This document shows, one piece after another, positions 6,912-15,465 of a stretch of DNA of 33,906 nucleotides. A program made the translations under genes and the position numbers. The notes under the pieces are model-generated. The model did no database searches, was not told the DNA's origin, and saw nothing but the letters and a program-made list of their open reading frames with translations. Positions within the stretch are counted from its first letter, which is position 1. Every line of letters starts with the position of its first letter. The stretch comes from Oscillospiraceae bacterium (GTDB lineage Bacteria > Bacillota > Clostridia > Oscillospirales > Oscillospiraceae), in NCBI GenBank assembly GCA_020025305.1, contig JAHHSG010000021.1, positions 1 to 33,906 on the forward strand, given 5' to 3'.

Positions 6912-7766
6912 ATGAACCCCATTACAATGCAGCTTGTAGCAGATAAGTACATCCGGCTTGCCTTGGAGGAGGACATCAACAGCGAAGATGTCAGCACCAA
7001 CGCGGTCATGCCCGAGGCAAAGCCCGGCGAGGTAGATCTTATCTGCAAGGAGGACGGCGTCATTGCAGGCCTCCCCGTCTTTGCGCGTACTTTCCAGCTG
7101 CTGGATCCCGAGACAAAGGTGGAATGTTTCGTCAAGGACGGAGACTTTGTGTCCCAGGGCCAGCTCTTGGCTACGGTAAAAGGCGATATCCGTGTGCTTT
7201 TGTCCGGTGAGCGGACAGCGCTGAACTATTTGCAGCGCCTCAGCGGCATTGCCACCTATACCCGGTCTGTGGCGGATCTTCTTGCAGGCACCAAGACCAC
7301 ACTGCTGGATACCCGCAAGACCACACCCTGCATGCGGATTTTTGAAAAATATGCCGTGCGCATGGGCGGCGGCTCCAACCATCGCTATAACCTTTCCGAC
7401 GGCGTTATGCTGAAGGATAACCATATCAACGCCGCCGGCGGCGTGAAGGAAGCCATTGCCGCTGCCAAGGCCTATGCGCCCTTCGTGCGTAAAATCGAAG
7501 TGGAGACCGAGACCCTGGATATGGTGCGTGAGGCTGTGGAGGCCGGTGCCGACATTATTATGCTGGACAATATGTCCATCGAGCAGATGGCAAAAGCCAT
7601 CGCAATCATTGATGGCCGTGCGCAGACAGAGTGTTCCGGCAACATCACTCGAGAGAACATCAAGAAGATTACCGACCTGGGTGTGGACTTCGTCTCCAGT
7701 GGTGCGTTGACCCACTCGGCCCCGATTTTAGATTTGAGTTTAAAACACCTGCGTGTGGTGGAATAA
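6912..7766 (+). CDS. nadC: Nicotinate-nucleotide pyrophosphorylase (carboxylating)
   Basis: NadC (quinolinate phosphoribosyltransferase) converts quinolinate and PRPP to nicotinate mononucleotide with loss of CO2. The 284-residue length is standard. The signature LDTRKTTP, the segment RMGGGSNHRYNLSD, the lysine-rich KDNH and the phosphate-binding end of the barrel (FVSSGALTHS) are visible. It has the ribosome site AGGATGAGG and a six-base gap to nadB, so it is translated from the same messenger. Confidence 0.97.
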   Translation: MNPITMQLVADKYIRLALEEDINSEDVSTNAVMPEAKPGEVDLICKEDGVIAGLPVFARTFQLLDPETKVECFVKDGDFVSQGQLLATVKGDIRVLLSGERTALNYLQRLSGIATYTRSVADLLAGTKTTLLDTRKTTPCMRIFEKYAVRMGGGSNHRYNLSDGVMLKDNHINAAGGVKEAIAAAKAYAPFVRKIEVETETLDMVREAVEAGADIIMLDNMSIEQMAKAIAIIDGRAQTECSGNITRENIKKITDLGVDFVSSGALTHSAPILDLSLKHLRVVE

Positions 7767-7807
7767 GCCGCAATTAAAAGGAAAATTCATAAAAAGGAGT
7801 GGGTGAC

Positions 7808-8353
7808 ATGGATCTTGAATTGACCGGCGCTGCGCGTCGAAAAAAAATTATTGAAATGATGCAGGGCAGCCAAACACCGCTGTCCGGTACTACTTTGGGC
7901 AAAGCCACCGGTGTAAGTCGTCAAGTGGTGGTGCAGGATATTGCCCTTTTGCGCGCAGAGGGTCACCCTATCCTTGCAACCACCCGCGGTTACCTTCTGG
8001 GGCGTCCTACGGATGTAACCCGGCTTATTAAGGTCTATCATACCACCGAGCAGACAGAAGAGGAGCTGAACACCGTGGTGGATCTGGGCGGGTGTGTGGT
8101 GGATGTTGTGGTCAACCACCGTGCTTATGGCAAGCTCTCCGCTCCTTTAAATATTCGTAACCGGCAGGACGTACAGGTATTCATGGAGCAAATCCGCACC
8201 GGAAAATCTACCCCCTTGCTCAACATTACCTCCGGCTATCACTTTCACCACATTTCGGCTAGTCGGCCGGAGATACTGGATACCATCGAGGCACGTCTTA
8301 AAGAGAAGGGTTTCCTCGCAGAAATTCTCCCCTATGAGCGTGGAAACGTTTAA
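7808..8353 (+). CDS. niaR: Niacin-responsive transcriptional repressor NiaR (HTH plus 3H domain)
   Basis: The 181-residue protein has an N-terminal winged helix-turn-helix (about residues 8-60, with TTLGKATGVSRQVVVQDIA) and a C-terminal 3H domain. The metal ligands expected for this domain are present as His78 and Glu86 (HTTEQTEEE) and as the HFH pair at His145 and His147. NiaR binds niacin and represses NAD synthesis or niacin uptake genes. I chose the ATG at 7808 because AAGGAG lies eight bases before it; a GTG three codons upstream overlaps that site. It closes the nad operon and probably acts at 4705-4740. Confidence 0.9.
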   Translation: MDLELTGAARRKKIIEMMQGSQTPLSGTTLGKATGVSRQVVVQDIALLRAEGHPILATTRGYLLGRPTDVTRLIKVYHTTEQTEEELNTVVDLGGCVVDVVVNHRAYGKLSAPLNIRNRQDVQVFMEQIRTGKSTPLLNITSGYHFHHISASRPEILDTIEARLKEKGFLAEILPYERGNV

Positions 8354-8515
8354 AGCATCAAATCATTCATTATTTGTAAAATACAAAAGTAATGCGGATG
8401 TATGTTCCCTTTATTGTGTCTGATTGAATGCTGCCAGGGATAATGGAAGACATATTTTCTGCCGAGAAGGCATTATTACCACAGCGTCTCACGCTGCAAA
8501 ATTATATTTTTTTAA

Positions 8516-8551
8516 AGAGAAAAGCCCGGATCCTGATCCGGGCTTTTCTCT
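8516..8551. terminator. Hairpin between the convergent niaR and the small unknown gene
   Basis: A perfect 16-bp stem (8516-8531 with 8536-8551) holds a four-base loop and includes a TTTT block on either strand. It lies between convergent genes, so it can serve both. A smaller hairpin, CAGCGT/ACGCTG at 8482-8496, followed by an AT-rich run, precedes it. The rest of 8354-8515 shows nothing recognisable. Confidence 0.7.
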
Positions 8552-8577
8552 GCTGATGCAGCTCTGCCTTTTGCGGC

Positions 8578-8883
8578 TTACACCTTCTGTGCCGTAATGG
8601 AGGTCACATGGACACCCACAGCCTTTTTCGCAGCGGTTTTATTTACCTTTTTCACCAGCATATCGCTCTTTTCAGAGACAAGCCGCAGCAGTAACTCGTC
8701 CCGCTCTGCCTGTCCCATGACCTTGATCATTTGCAGGGCCATGGTTGTCATGGCCTCCTGTCGTCCACCCAACAGTGCGGCAACGCCGCCTTTTTCCTTC
8801 ATCTTATCCGCCAGCAGCGGGGCTAAAAAGCGGGCCAGTTTCTCATAGTCTATCTCATCCACCAGCAGTCGAAATTCAATCAT
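8578..8883 (-). CDS. Small hypothetical protein downstream of pckA
   Basis: The product is a 101-residue soluble protein beginning MIEFRLLVDEIDYEKLARFL and is rich in lysine and alanine. It looks mainly helical, with no membrane segment, cysteine pair or known motif. The ATG at 8881-8883 follows AAAGGA at the right distance, and codon use resembles its neighbours. It lies just beyond the pckA terminator, so it probably depends on read-through. I do not recognise the family. Confidence 0.7.
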   Translation of the reverse strand: MIEFRLLVDEIDYEKLARFLAPLLADKMKEKGGVAALLGGRQEAMTTMALQMIKVMGQAERDELLLRLVSEKSDMLVKKVNKTAAKKAVGVHVTSITAQKV

Positions 8884-8902
8884 CTCGTCGTTCCTTTCTA
8901 TT

Positions 8903-8936
8903 AAAAAAGCGCTGGAAGTCGTCTCCCAGCGCTTTT
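8903..8936 (-). terminator. pckA terminator
   Basis: On the minus strand the stem (8926-8936 with 8905-8915) is followed by a run of six T (8903-8908 read in reverse). It sits between the pckA stop and the ribosome site of the next gene, so expression of the small gene would need read-through. Confidence 0.8.
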
Positions 8937-8945
8937 GGGTTTCTT

Positions 8946-10511
8946 TTACACTTTGGGTCCTGCGTTGATGACCTCTTCGCTCATGTGGGTATACTTTTTA
9001 AAGTTCTCCACAAAGCTCTTTGCCAACTCCTTGGCCTTGGCCTCGTATGCAGCCTTATCCTCCCAGGTATTGGCAGGAATCAATAGTTCGGAGGGTACAC
9101 CCTCGCAAGCGGTAGGCACAGCCACGCCAAAGAAAGGATCCGTGACAAACTCGCCCTTCTCCAAATCGCCGTTGAGCGCAGCGGTGACCATGGCGCGGGT
9201 ATAAGCCAGCTTCGTACGCTTGCCGGTACCGTTCCAGCCGGTATTCACCAGATAGACACTAGCACCGGATTTCTCCACCTTCTCTGCCAGCATATTGGCA
9301 TACACGGAGGGATCCAGCGGCAGGAAAGGCTCACCAAAGCAGGTAGAGAAGGTAGGCACGGGAGAGGTGATACCGATCTCGGTGCCAGCCAGCTTGGAGG
9401 TAAAGCCGGAAACGAAGTAGTACATCGCCTGATTCTTGTCCAGCTTGGAGATGGGAGGCAGTACGCCGTAAGCATCTGCCGTCAGGAAGATCACCGTCTT
9501 AGGCACACTGGAGGACATTCCGGACAGCTCTGCATTGTTGATGTACTCCACGGGATAACCCACACGAGAGTTTTCAGCAAGAGAGGCATCATCAAAATCA
9601 AATTCGCGCGTTTCGGGATCCATCACCACATTCTCCACCAGAGCGCCGAAGCGGATGGCGTTGTAGATATCGGGCTCCTTCTCCGCCGACAGATTGATGC
9701 ACTTGGCATAGCAGCCGCCCTCAAAGTTGAACACAGAGTCATCGGCCCAGCCGTGCTCATCATCTCCGATAAGTTTGCGGTTGGGATCGGCAGACAGTGT
9801 GGTCTTTCCCGTACCGGACAGGCCAAAGAACACAGCGGTATCACCGTCCTTCCCCATGTTGGCAGAGCAGTGCATGGGGAACACACCCATTTTGGGCAGC
9901 ACATAGTTCATCACAGAGAACACGGACTTCTTGATTTCACCGGCATACTGAGAGCCGCAGATCACAACCATCTTTTCCTCGTAGTTCACCAAAATAGCGG
10001 CCTCACTGCGTGTTCCGTCGATTTCAGGAATACACTTGAAGCCAGGTGCCACCAGAATGGTGTAGTCCGCCTCAAAACACTCCAACTGCTTGTCCGTGGG
10101 ACGACGCAGCAGCTGGTGAATAAACAGATTCTGACTGGCCAACTCATTAATGATACGGAAGCTCTTGGTATACTTGGGATCAGCGCCTGCAAAACCGTCA
10201 AAGACATAGATGTCCCTGCCCTGCAGATAGGCAATGACTTTGGCCTTGATGGCGTCGTAGTGTGCCTTGTCAATGGGGCGATTCACTTTCCCCCAAGCAA
10301 TATCATCATGGACAGCAGGGGTATCCACGATAAATTTATCATTAGCACTGCGTCCGGTATACTTCCCGGTCTTGACCACCAGTGCACCTGTATTGGACAA
10401 AGTGCCCTCACCGCGTCGCAGTGCGTGCTCCGTCAGCTGTGCCGGTGTCAAGTTACGATAGACAGCGGTGGCATTGATGATGCCCAACTTTTCCAATCCG
10501 TAAGTTTCCAT
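8946..10511 (-). CDS. pckA: Phosphoenolpyruvate carboxykinase (ATP)
   Basis: This enzyme interconverts oxaloacetate plus ATP with PEP, CO2 and ADP. In anaerobic gut bacteria it often runs toward oxaloacetate to conserve ATP. The 521-residue length fits the ATP class. The P-loop GLSGTGKTT is at 230-238, followed by the kinase-2 segment LIGDDEHGW (247-255) that binds metal. RSANDKF and the active-site lysine region before MHCSANMG are also present. The start is fixed by AGGAGG nine bases upstream of the ATG at 10509-10511. It is probably monocistronic apart from read-through. Confidence 0.97.
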   Translation of the reverse strand: METYGLEKLGIINATAVYRNLTPAQLTEHALRRGEGTLSNTGALVVKTGKYTGRSANDKFIVDTPAVHDDIAWGKVNRPIDKAHYDAIKAKVIAYLQGRDIYVFDGFAGADPKYTKSFRIINELASQNLFIHQLLRRPTDKQLECFEADYTILVAPGFKCIPEIDGTRSEAAILVNYEEKMVVICGSQYAGEIKKSVFSVMNYVLPKMGVFPMHCSANMGKDGDTAVFFGLSGTGKTTLSADPNRKLIGDDEHGWADDSVFNFEGGCYAKCINLSAEKEPDIYNAIRFGALVENVVMDPETREFDFDDASLAENSRVGYPVEYINNAELSGMSSSVPKTVIFLTADAYGVLPPISKLDKNQAMYYFVSGFTSKLAGTEIGITSPVPTFSTCFGEPFLPLDPSVYANMLAEKVEKSGASVYLVNTGWNGTGKRTKLAYTRAMVTAALNGDLEKGEFVTDPFFGVAVPTACEGVPSELLIPANTWEDKAAYEAKAKELAKSFVENFKKYTHMSEEVINAGPKV

Positions 10512-10575
10512 GAAAAGATTCCTCCTATTTGCAAGCGTTTTTTAGCGTTCGCTCCTTTGGTTTCTCACTGTTCGG

Positions 10576-10604
10576 ATTATACCATTCATTTGGAATGAAT
10601 GGTA
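10576..10604 (-). promoter_or_regulatory. pckA promoter -10 box with adjoining 11-bp palindrome
   Basis: A consensus TATAAT lies at 10576-10581 on the minus strand. A perfect inverted repeat, TACCATTCATT (10580-10590) and AATGAATGGTA (10594-10604), starts on it and fills the region up to the -35 position. No good -35 hexamer is present at 16-18 bases, which suggests regulated or activator-dependent expression. The regulator is unknown. Confidence 0.6.
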
Positions 10605-10661
10605 GCCTTTTTCACTTTTTATCCTGATCTATTTTCTTTTGCATACTTTTTTATTTTACTC

Positions 10662-11453
10662 TCAAAACAGTACTTTAGTCAAGTGCAACAATGCCTCTAA
10701 TACGCCGCCGCCTACGGCCAGCGCCTTATCCGAAGCGGTATAGCAAGCGGACACATCGCCGCGGGGATCTACATCTCCAGCCTTCATTCCCTTAAATACG
10801 GGAATGCCATCCGGCAAAATACCGCGCAGCACGCCGCCGATGGTACAGCGCATCGGCTGTCCTTCTACTGTCCCCGCAATGTCCCCCGCTTCCACCATGG
10901 TGCCGATGTCCAGTAATTGGTGAAAAACACCGTCCGTGGGAGCACGCAGCACCCGCTCGCCGGCATAGCCGCCGATGAGGCCGGGAACTGCCGTGTTGGG
11001 CAGTGCGCAGCCCTGCTCGTAGACCCGCCCCAATGTATGACCTCGCATGGTCTCCACCACGGCATGGCAGTCCTCTCCCGCCGTAAAACCGGGCCCCACG
11101 CCGATCACCACCGGAGCATCTGCCATGGTCGTGCCTAAATTTCGCTTCGCCAGTACCGCATCCACCAACACATCCGGCCGCAGCCATGTCTTGGAGACGC
11201 ACCCCGGATCACAGAGCACCGGAATCGCACCGCCAGCAAGGATGGCATCCACCTCTTCTTGGGAAGATGCACGGCAGGCCGTCATGCCTTCCACTTCGTA
11301 TGTGCCATAGAGGATTGCTTGAGAAAAGCAGACGGTACGCCGAATAGCCGTAGGCTGCGGCAGATCCGTCATCACCACCTGCATCCCTGCACGGTGCAGG
11401 CGCAGCGCTATGCCGGTAGCAATATCCCCGGCACCACGAATCAAAACACGCAT
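10662..11453 (-). CDS. yqeB: Selenium-dependent molybdenum hydroxylase system protein, YqeB family
   Basis: The 263-residue product begins with a Rossmann-like stretch, MRVLIRGAGDIATGIALRL, and continues with VIGVGPGFTAG and CAVVET-type segments typical of the YqeB (EF2563) family. This family is found almost only next to selenium-dependent molybdenum hydroxylases and is thought to help mature the cofactor; its exact reaction is not established. The last 90 residues contain APTDGVF and GDIAGTV, a lipoyl/biotinyl-like stretch. The gene follows xdhC but is separated from it by a terminator-like hairpin. Confidence 0.85.
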   Translation of the reverse strand: MRVLIRGAGDIATGIALRLHRAGMQVVMTDLPQPTAIRRTVCFSQAILYGTYEVEGMTACRASSQEEVDAILAGGAIPVLCDPGCVSKTWLRPDVLVDAVLAKRNLGTTMADAPVVIGVGPGFTAGEDCHAVVETMRGHTLGRVYEQGCALPNTAVPGLIGGYAGERVLRAPTDGVFHQLLDIGTMVEAGDIAGTVEGQPMRCTIGGVLRGILPDGIPVFKGMKAGDVDPRGDVSACYTASDKALAVGGGVLEALLHLTKVLF

Positions 11454-11468
11454 GGTTTTCTCCTTTCG

Positions 11469-11499
11469 AAAAAGGCGATGGACTTCCCCACCGCCTTTT
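11469..11499 (-). terminator. Terminator or attenuator between xdhC and yqeB
   Basis: The minus-strand RNA can form a 12-pair stem (11488-11499 with 11470-11481). One pair is G-U on this strand but a mismatch on the other, so it is built for minus-strand transcripts. It is followed by five T and then at once by the yqeB ribosome site. It would lower or control yqeB expression. Confidence 0.65.
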
Positions 11500-11563
11500 C
11501 CTTTTCATTTTTCTCTTGCATAAAGTGACCGCGCGGGTATGAAAAAGCCATGTTCTCCCCTGC

Positions 11564-12076
11564 TTAAGTGTTCAGATAGGGATCGTCCCACATACCCAAA
11601 CGCCGCAGCATCGTCTTTTTCACCGCACGTAAAATATTCTCATAGCCGGTACAGCGGCACAGATGGCCGGATAGGAGCTTGCGCAGCTCTTCATCGGTGT
11701 AGTACTGATGGCGCTCCAAAATCTCCGCCGCCGTCATAATAAAGCCCGGGGTGCAAAAGCCGCACTGAATGGCCGCCTCGTCAATAAACGCCTGCTGAAT
11801 ATCGCTGATCTCGCCGTTGGGTCCCATCAACCCCTCCAAGGTGGTGATGTGTTTTTCATTTGCCCACACCGCAAGGTATAGGCAGGAGTTGAAGCACTCG
11901 CCGTCAATGAGCACGGTGCAGGCGCCGCACTCCCCTACCTCGCAGCCCTTTTTCACGCTTGTCAAGCGGAAATCATGGCGCAGGAAATCTGTGAGGGATG
12001 CCCGCACATCCACCATCTCCTCTACCTCTTTGCCGTTGATCCAACAGTGTACCAGCTGATACTGTTTCTTTGCCAT
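11564..12076 (-). CDS. xdhC: Xanthine dehydrogenase-type molybdenum hydroxylase, 2Fe-2S subunit
   Basis: The 170-residue small subunit carries two [2Fe-2S] clusters that pass electrons from the molybdenum site to FAD. The plant-type ferredoxin ligands are Cys45, Cys50 and Cys53 (GCEVGECGACTV) and Cys65. The second cluster uses Cys105 and Cys108 (CGFC) and Cys140 and Cys142 (CRC). I chose the ATG at 12074-12076, nine bases after GGAGG; its first base overlaps the xdhB stop (TGATG), a sign of translational coupling. It is the third gene of xdhA-xdhB-xdhC. Confidence 0.93.
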   Translation of the reverse strand: MAKKQYQLVHCWINGKEVEEMVDVRASLTDFLRHDFRLTSVKKGCEVGECGACTVLIDGECFNSCLYLAVWANEKHITTLEGLMGPNGEISDIQQAFIDEAAIQCGFCTPGFIMTAAEILERHQYYTDEELRKLLSGHLCRCTGYENILRAVKKTMLRRLGMWDDPYLNT

Positions 12077-12963
12077 CACAGCTCACCTCCCGCCAGTTTC
12101 ACCGACTCGATCAGGCAGCGCTTAGCACTTTCCATCGCAATGTGCTGGCGGAATGCCTTACTGGCACGCCAGGAATCACGTGGGTAAATATCCTCTAAAA
12201 CCGCTCTGCCAAAGGCTTCAACTGTCTCCAGGGTTACCGGTCGGCCGCAGATGGCAGCCTCAGCGTTTTGGGCACGCAGCGGTACGGGGCCTGCTACGCC
12301 AAAGGCAATCCGCACCCGCTCAAAGACCTTTTGATCTGCCGAGAGCCGTACATTCACCGAAGTGCCCAAGGTGGCGATGTCCATAGCATTGCGCATGGCA
12401 TACTTAATATAATGTCCAAAGGTCTGCTCATAGGATGCCTTGGGAATCAACAGTGCTGTCTGAATTTCTCCTTCCTCAGGGCGCAGGTCTACCTGCCCTG
12501 CCCGGAGATAGAATTTTTCAATGGGCACACGGCGTATGCCGTTCTTGCCAGTGATCTCCACCAGTGCATCCCATGCGTGAAGTGTAGAGGAGGAGTCGGC
12601 CGAGGTGACTCCGTTGCAGGTATTGCCGCCGATGGTACCGGCGTTTCGAATCTGAGGGCCGCCCACCTGATCTACCGCCTCACCCAGCACGTTGATATAC
12701 TTCTGGATCAGCGGATCGGCGGTGATATGACTGAAGGTGGTAAGGCTGCCGATACGGAGATTCTCCTCCTCATCCATCGAAACGCCCTCCATAGCTGCAA
12801 TCCCACGGATGCTGAGCAGTGCCTTACCGGCCAGTTTTCCCTCTCGCATCTGCACCAGTACGTCGGTGCCTCCGGCAATGACAACAGCTTCCGGATGCTC
12901 TGCCCGCAGCCGGACAGCCTCTTGTACACTGCCGGCCTGATAAAATGCGGATAAATCATACAT
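12076..12963 (-). CDS. xdhB: Xanthine dehydrogenase-type molybdenum hydroxylase, FAD subunit
   Basis: The 295-residue middle subunit belongs to the CO dehydrogenase flavoprotein/XdhB family. FAD-binding segments are AGGTDVLVQMREGK (30-43) and AGTIGGNTCN (about 107-116). It takes electrons from the clusters of XdhC and passes them to NAD or another acceptor. The ATG at 12961-12963 follows GGAGGG and starts 15 bases after xdhA; its end overlaps xdhC by one base. The three-subunit arrangement matches E. coli XdhABC. Confidence 0.93.
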   Translation of the reverse strand: MYDLSAFYQAGSVQEAVRLRAEHPEAVVIAGGTDVLVQMREGKLAGKALLSIRGIAAMEGVSMDEEENLRIGSLTTFSHITADPLIQKYINVLGEAVDQVGGPQIRNAGTIGGNTCNGVTSADSSSTLHAWDALVEITGKNGIRRVPIEKFYLRAGQVDLRPEEGEIQTALLIPKASYEQTFGHYIKYAMRNAMDIATLGTSVNVRLSADQKVFERVRIAFGVAGPVPLRAQNAEAAICGRPVTLETVEAFGRAVLEDIYPRDSWRASKAFRQHIAMESAKRCLIESVKLAGGEL

Positions 12964-12978
12964 AGACGGTTCCCTCCT

Positions 12979-15273
12979 TTACTCTTGGATCAGTCCCTCT
13001 TCCGTGAACCGCCGGAACAGGACATGGGGATTGGCCGGGATTTGATTGACAGCCACACCTGTGGCGGCATAGATTGCGTTACGAATGGCAGGTGCGCCGG
13101 AGCAAGCCGGCGGCTCACCTAATGCCTTGGTGCCAAAGGCGCTGGTGGGCTCTGCATTCTCTATAAACTGGGCCTCCAGATGGGGGTGATCCATGATGGT
13201 GGAAAGCTTATAGTCCAGAAGATTATTATTCAGCGGACGTCCCGTTTTTTCATCAAACAGCAGCTGCTCCCCAAGCCCATAGCCGATGGCCATGGACATA
13301 CCCCCGTGCACCTGCGCCTCCGCCAGTGCCGGATTAATGAGCCGACCACAGTCGTGGACGTTGATAATTTTCTTCACCGTTGCCTTGCACATGGGGATAT
13401 CCACCTCCACCTCTGCAAAGGTACAGCCGAAAGAGTAGGCGTTGTTGCGAATGGTGAAAGTAGACTCAGCTGTAATATGCTCACTATGTACCTTATCATA
13501 CTGCACCGTCATCGCCAGCTCCTGAAGGCTCATCAAATCCTTCCTGTCGGTGGTGCGGACAATCCGGCCATCCACAATATCCAGATTGTGGACATCCTGC
13601 CGTGTCAAATCGCTGGCGTGCTTGAGGATCTTCTCTTTCATCATAAGCCCGGTCTGGCGAATGGAGAAGCCGGCAATATAGGTTTGACGGCTGGCATAAG
13701 CACCCAACCCCAGCGGTGTGGTATCCGTATCCTGTGTGGAGATCACGTGGACATCCCGATAACTGGCAAGTCCCAGCACATCGGCTGTCATCTGGGCATA
13801 GGCCGTATCAGCGCCCTGCCCGATTTCCGTCTCACCACACTGCATGGTGACCGTACCATCCAGATTCAGCAGCATCCGATTGGAGGAAGTCTCCAAGGAG
13901 ATGGGATAGACTGCCGTATTATACCAGAAGGTGGCAATACCGATCCCATGGCGGATAGGGCCGGTCTCCTTGGCATATTCCGCCATTTTCTGCTCATAAT
14001 CCATATAGGCCGCACCCTTTTCAAGGCACTGGCGATAGGAGTCCTCATAGTTCACATTATGGGAGAAGTCATCCTCATAGCCTTTCGGCATCACATTCTG
14101 CCGCCGGAAAGCCAGCGGATCCATGCCTACTGCTCTGGCACAATCCTCAATATGCGCCTCTCCGGCGAACATGGCCTGCGGAATGCCATAGCCGCGCATC
14201 GCGCCGGCCGTGGGCCGATTGGTGTACACCGTGTAGGCATCTCCCTCCACGTTGGCACAGGGGTACTGCTGCGGGAAAGCTCCCATGCCTTTGGCCACCA
14301 CACCGTGGCCGTGGGAGGCGTAAGCGCCCTGGTTAGAAAAGCATTCTATCTTTCGGGCAGCAAAAGTTCCGTCCGGTCGGAGCCAAGAGATAATATGGGT
14401 GCGGATGGCATGGCGCACACGATTGGAAATAAACGTCTCCTCACGCGAGCAATCCATGCGCACGCAGCGGCCCCCCACTTGCGTAGAGCAGTACGCACAC
14501 AGCGGCTCATAGAGGGCATCCTGCTTATTGCCGAAACCGCCGCCGACATAGGGCTTCACGATGCGAATATCCCCCCAAGGGCGTCCCAACGCCTGCCCTA
14601 CCACCCGTCGGACAATATGCGGAATCTGGGTGGAGCTGATTACTGTAATCCGCCCCCCCTCTTCGTAGGCGAAGCAGCCATGGTTCTCAATATGACAGTG
14701 CTGTACAGAAGGCGTATCATACCAGCCCTCCACTTTGATGAGTCCCGGCTCTTGGATGGCGCTTTCATAGTCCCCCTGCCGCAAGGAGGTATGTTTAAGG
14801 ATATTATGGGGAAACTCCTCATGGATCTGTGGTGCTCCCTCCGCCATGGCCTCCTGCGCATCCAGCACGAAGGGCCATTCCTCATACGAAACCTGCAAGG
14901 CCCGCACCCCCTGCTGTGCCGCCACCTCGTTGTCCGCAATGACCACCGCTACCTCATCCCCGTAGTAGCGGACATGGCGGTTCAAGAGCAGCCGATCGGC
15001 TACATCCTGATGATCGGGATCCATGGACCAGGGGTGTCCGGCCGTCGGAAAAGGAATATCCGGCACGTCAAAGCAGGTAATCACCTTCACAACGCCATCA
15101 ATCGCCTGTGCCTGCGCCGTATCAATGGTCTTTACCATGCCGTGCGCAATCTCTGCATGCTTGATCCGCACATACAGAGCATCCTGAGGCACCAGATCCT
15201 CGTAGTATTTGGCCCGCCCGGTGGCTTTATCAAAGGCATCCACACGAACACGGCGCTTTCCTACCTCAGCCAT
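12979..15273 (-). CDS. xdhA: Xanthine dehydrogenase-type molybdenum hydroxylase, molybdopterin subunit
   Basis: The 764-residue subunit binds the molybdopterin cofactor and hydroxylates the substrate, most likely a purine. It resembles E. coli XdhA throughout: VDAFDKATGRAKY near the start, STQIPHIVRRVVGQAL, KPYVGGGFGNKQD, AGAMRGYG and ETEIGQGADT. The catalytic glutamate lies in KALGEPP near the C-terminus. I chose the ATG at 15271-15273, eight bases after GAGG; a GTG at 15304-15306 would add 11 residues and lacks a good ribosome site. It leads the xdhABC operon. The exact substrate cannot be read from sequence. Confidence 0.92.
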   Translation of the reverse strand: MAEVGKRRVRVDAFDKATGRAKYYEDLVPQDALYVRIKHAEIAHGMVKTIDTAQAQAIDGVVKVITCFDVPDIPFPTAGHPWSMDPDHQDVADRLLLNRHVRYYGDEVAVVIADNEVAAQQGVRALQVSYEEWPFVLDAQEAMAEGAPQIHEEFPHNILKHTSLRQGDYESAIQEPGLIKVEGWYDTPSVQHCHIENHGCFAYEEGGRITVISSTQIPHIVRRVVGQALGRPWGDIRIVKPYVGGGFGNKQDALYEPLCAYCSTQVGGRCVRMDCSREETFISNRVRHAIRTHIISWLRPDGTFAARKIECFSNQGAYASHGHGVVAKGMGAFPQQYPCANVEGDAYTVYTNRPTAGAMRGYGIPQAMFAGEAHIEDCARAVGMDPLAFRRQNVMPKGYEDDFSHNVNYEDSYRQCLEKGAAYMDYEQKMAEYAKETGPIRHGIGIATFWYNTAVYPISLETSSNRMLLNLDGTVTMQCGETEIGQGADTAYAQMTADVLGLASYRDVHVISTQDTDTTPLGLGAYASRQTYIAGFSIRQTGLMMKEKILKHASDLTRQDVHNLDIVDGRIVRTTDRKDLMSLQELAMTVQYDKVHSEHITAESTFTIRNNAYSFGCTFAEVEVDIPMCKATVKKIINVHDCGRLINPALAEAQVHGGMSMAIGYGLGEQLLFDEKTGRPLNNNLLDYKLSTIMDHPHLEAQFIENAEPTSAFGTKALGEPPACSGAPAIRNAIYAATGVAVNQIPANPHVLFRRFTEEGLIQE

Positions 15274-15341
15274 ATATACCGCCTCACTTTCACAGAGATA
15301 AATCACAAAAAATGGAGCCGTTTCCCCATTTGATTTGTGTA

Positions 15342-15370
15342 ATTATATCATACTCCCCACCACATGTGAA
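15342..15370 (-). promoter_or_regulatory. Sigma-A promoter of xdhABC
   Basis: On the minus strand TTCACA (15365-15370) is 17 bases from a perfect TATAAT (15342-15347), about 70 bases before xdhA. It is back to back with the mocA promoter. Confidence 0.65.
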
Positions 15371-15400
15371 GTATTTCTCCTGCCATTGCCTAATAATTTG

Positions 15401-15430
15401 TTGACTGTGCTGACAAATTGATAGTATACT
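15401..15430 (+). promoter_or_regulatory. Sigma-A promoter of mocA
   Basis: TTGACT (15401-15406), 18 bases, TATACT (15425-15430), followed by a leader of about 30 bases to the ATG at 15466. Divergent spacing of about 30 bases from the xdhA -35 box would allow shared control. Confidence 0.6.
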
Positions 15431-15465
15431 ATGTCATATCTTACGGAGAGAGAGGTGTCCTCCTC

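Noticed and set aside
13180..15333. Very long plus-strand open frame (717 codons) opposite xdhA
   Set aside because: The minus-strand frame is a full XdhA with all motifs. The opposite frame encodes low-information sequence rich in His, Ile and Arg, with no start signal.
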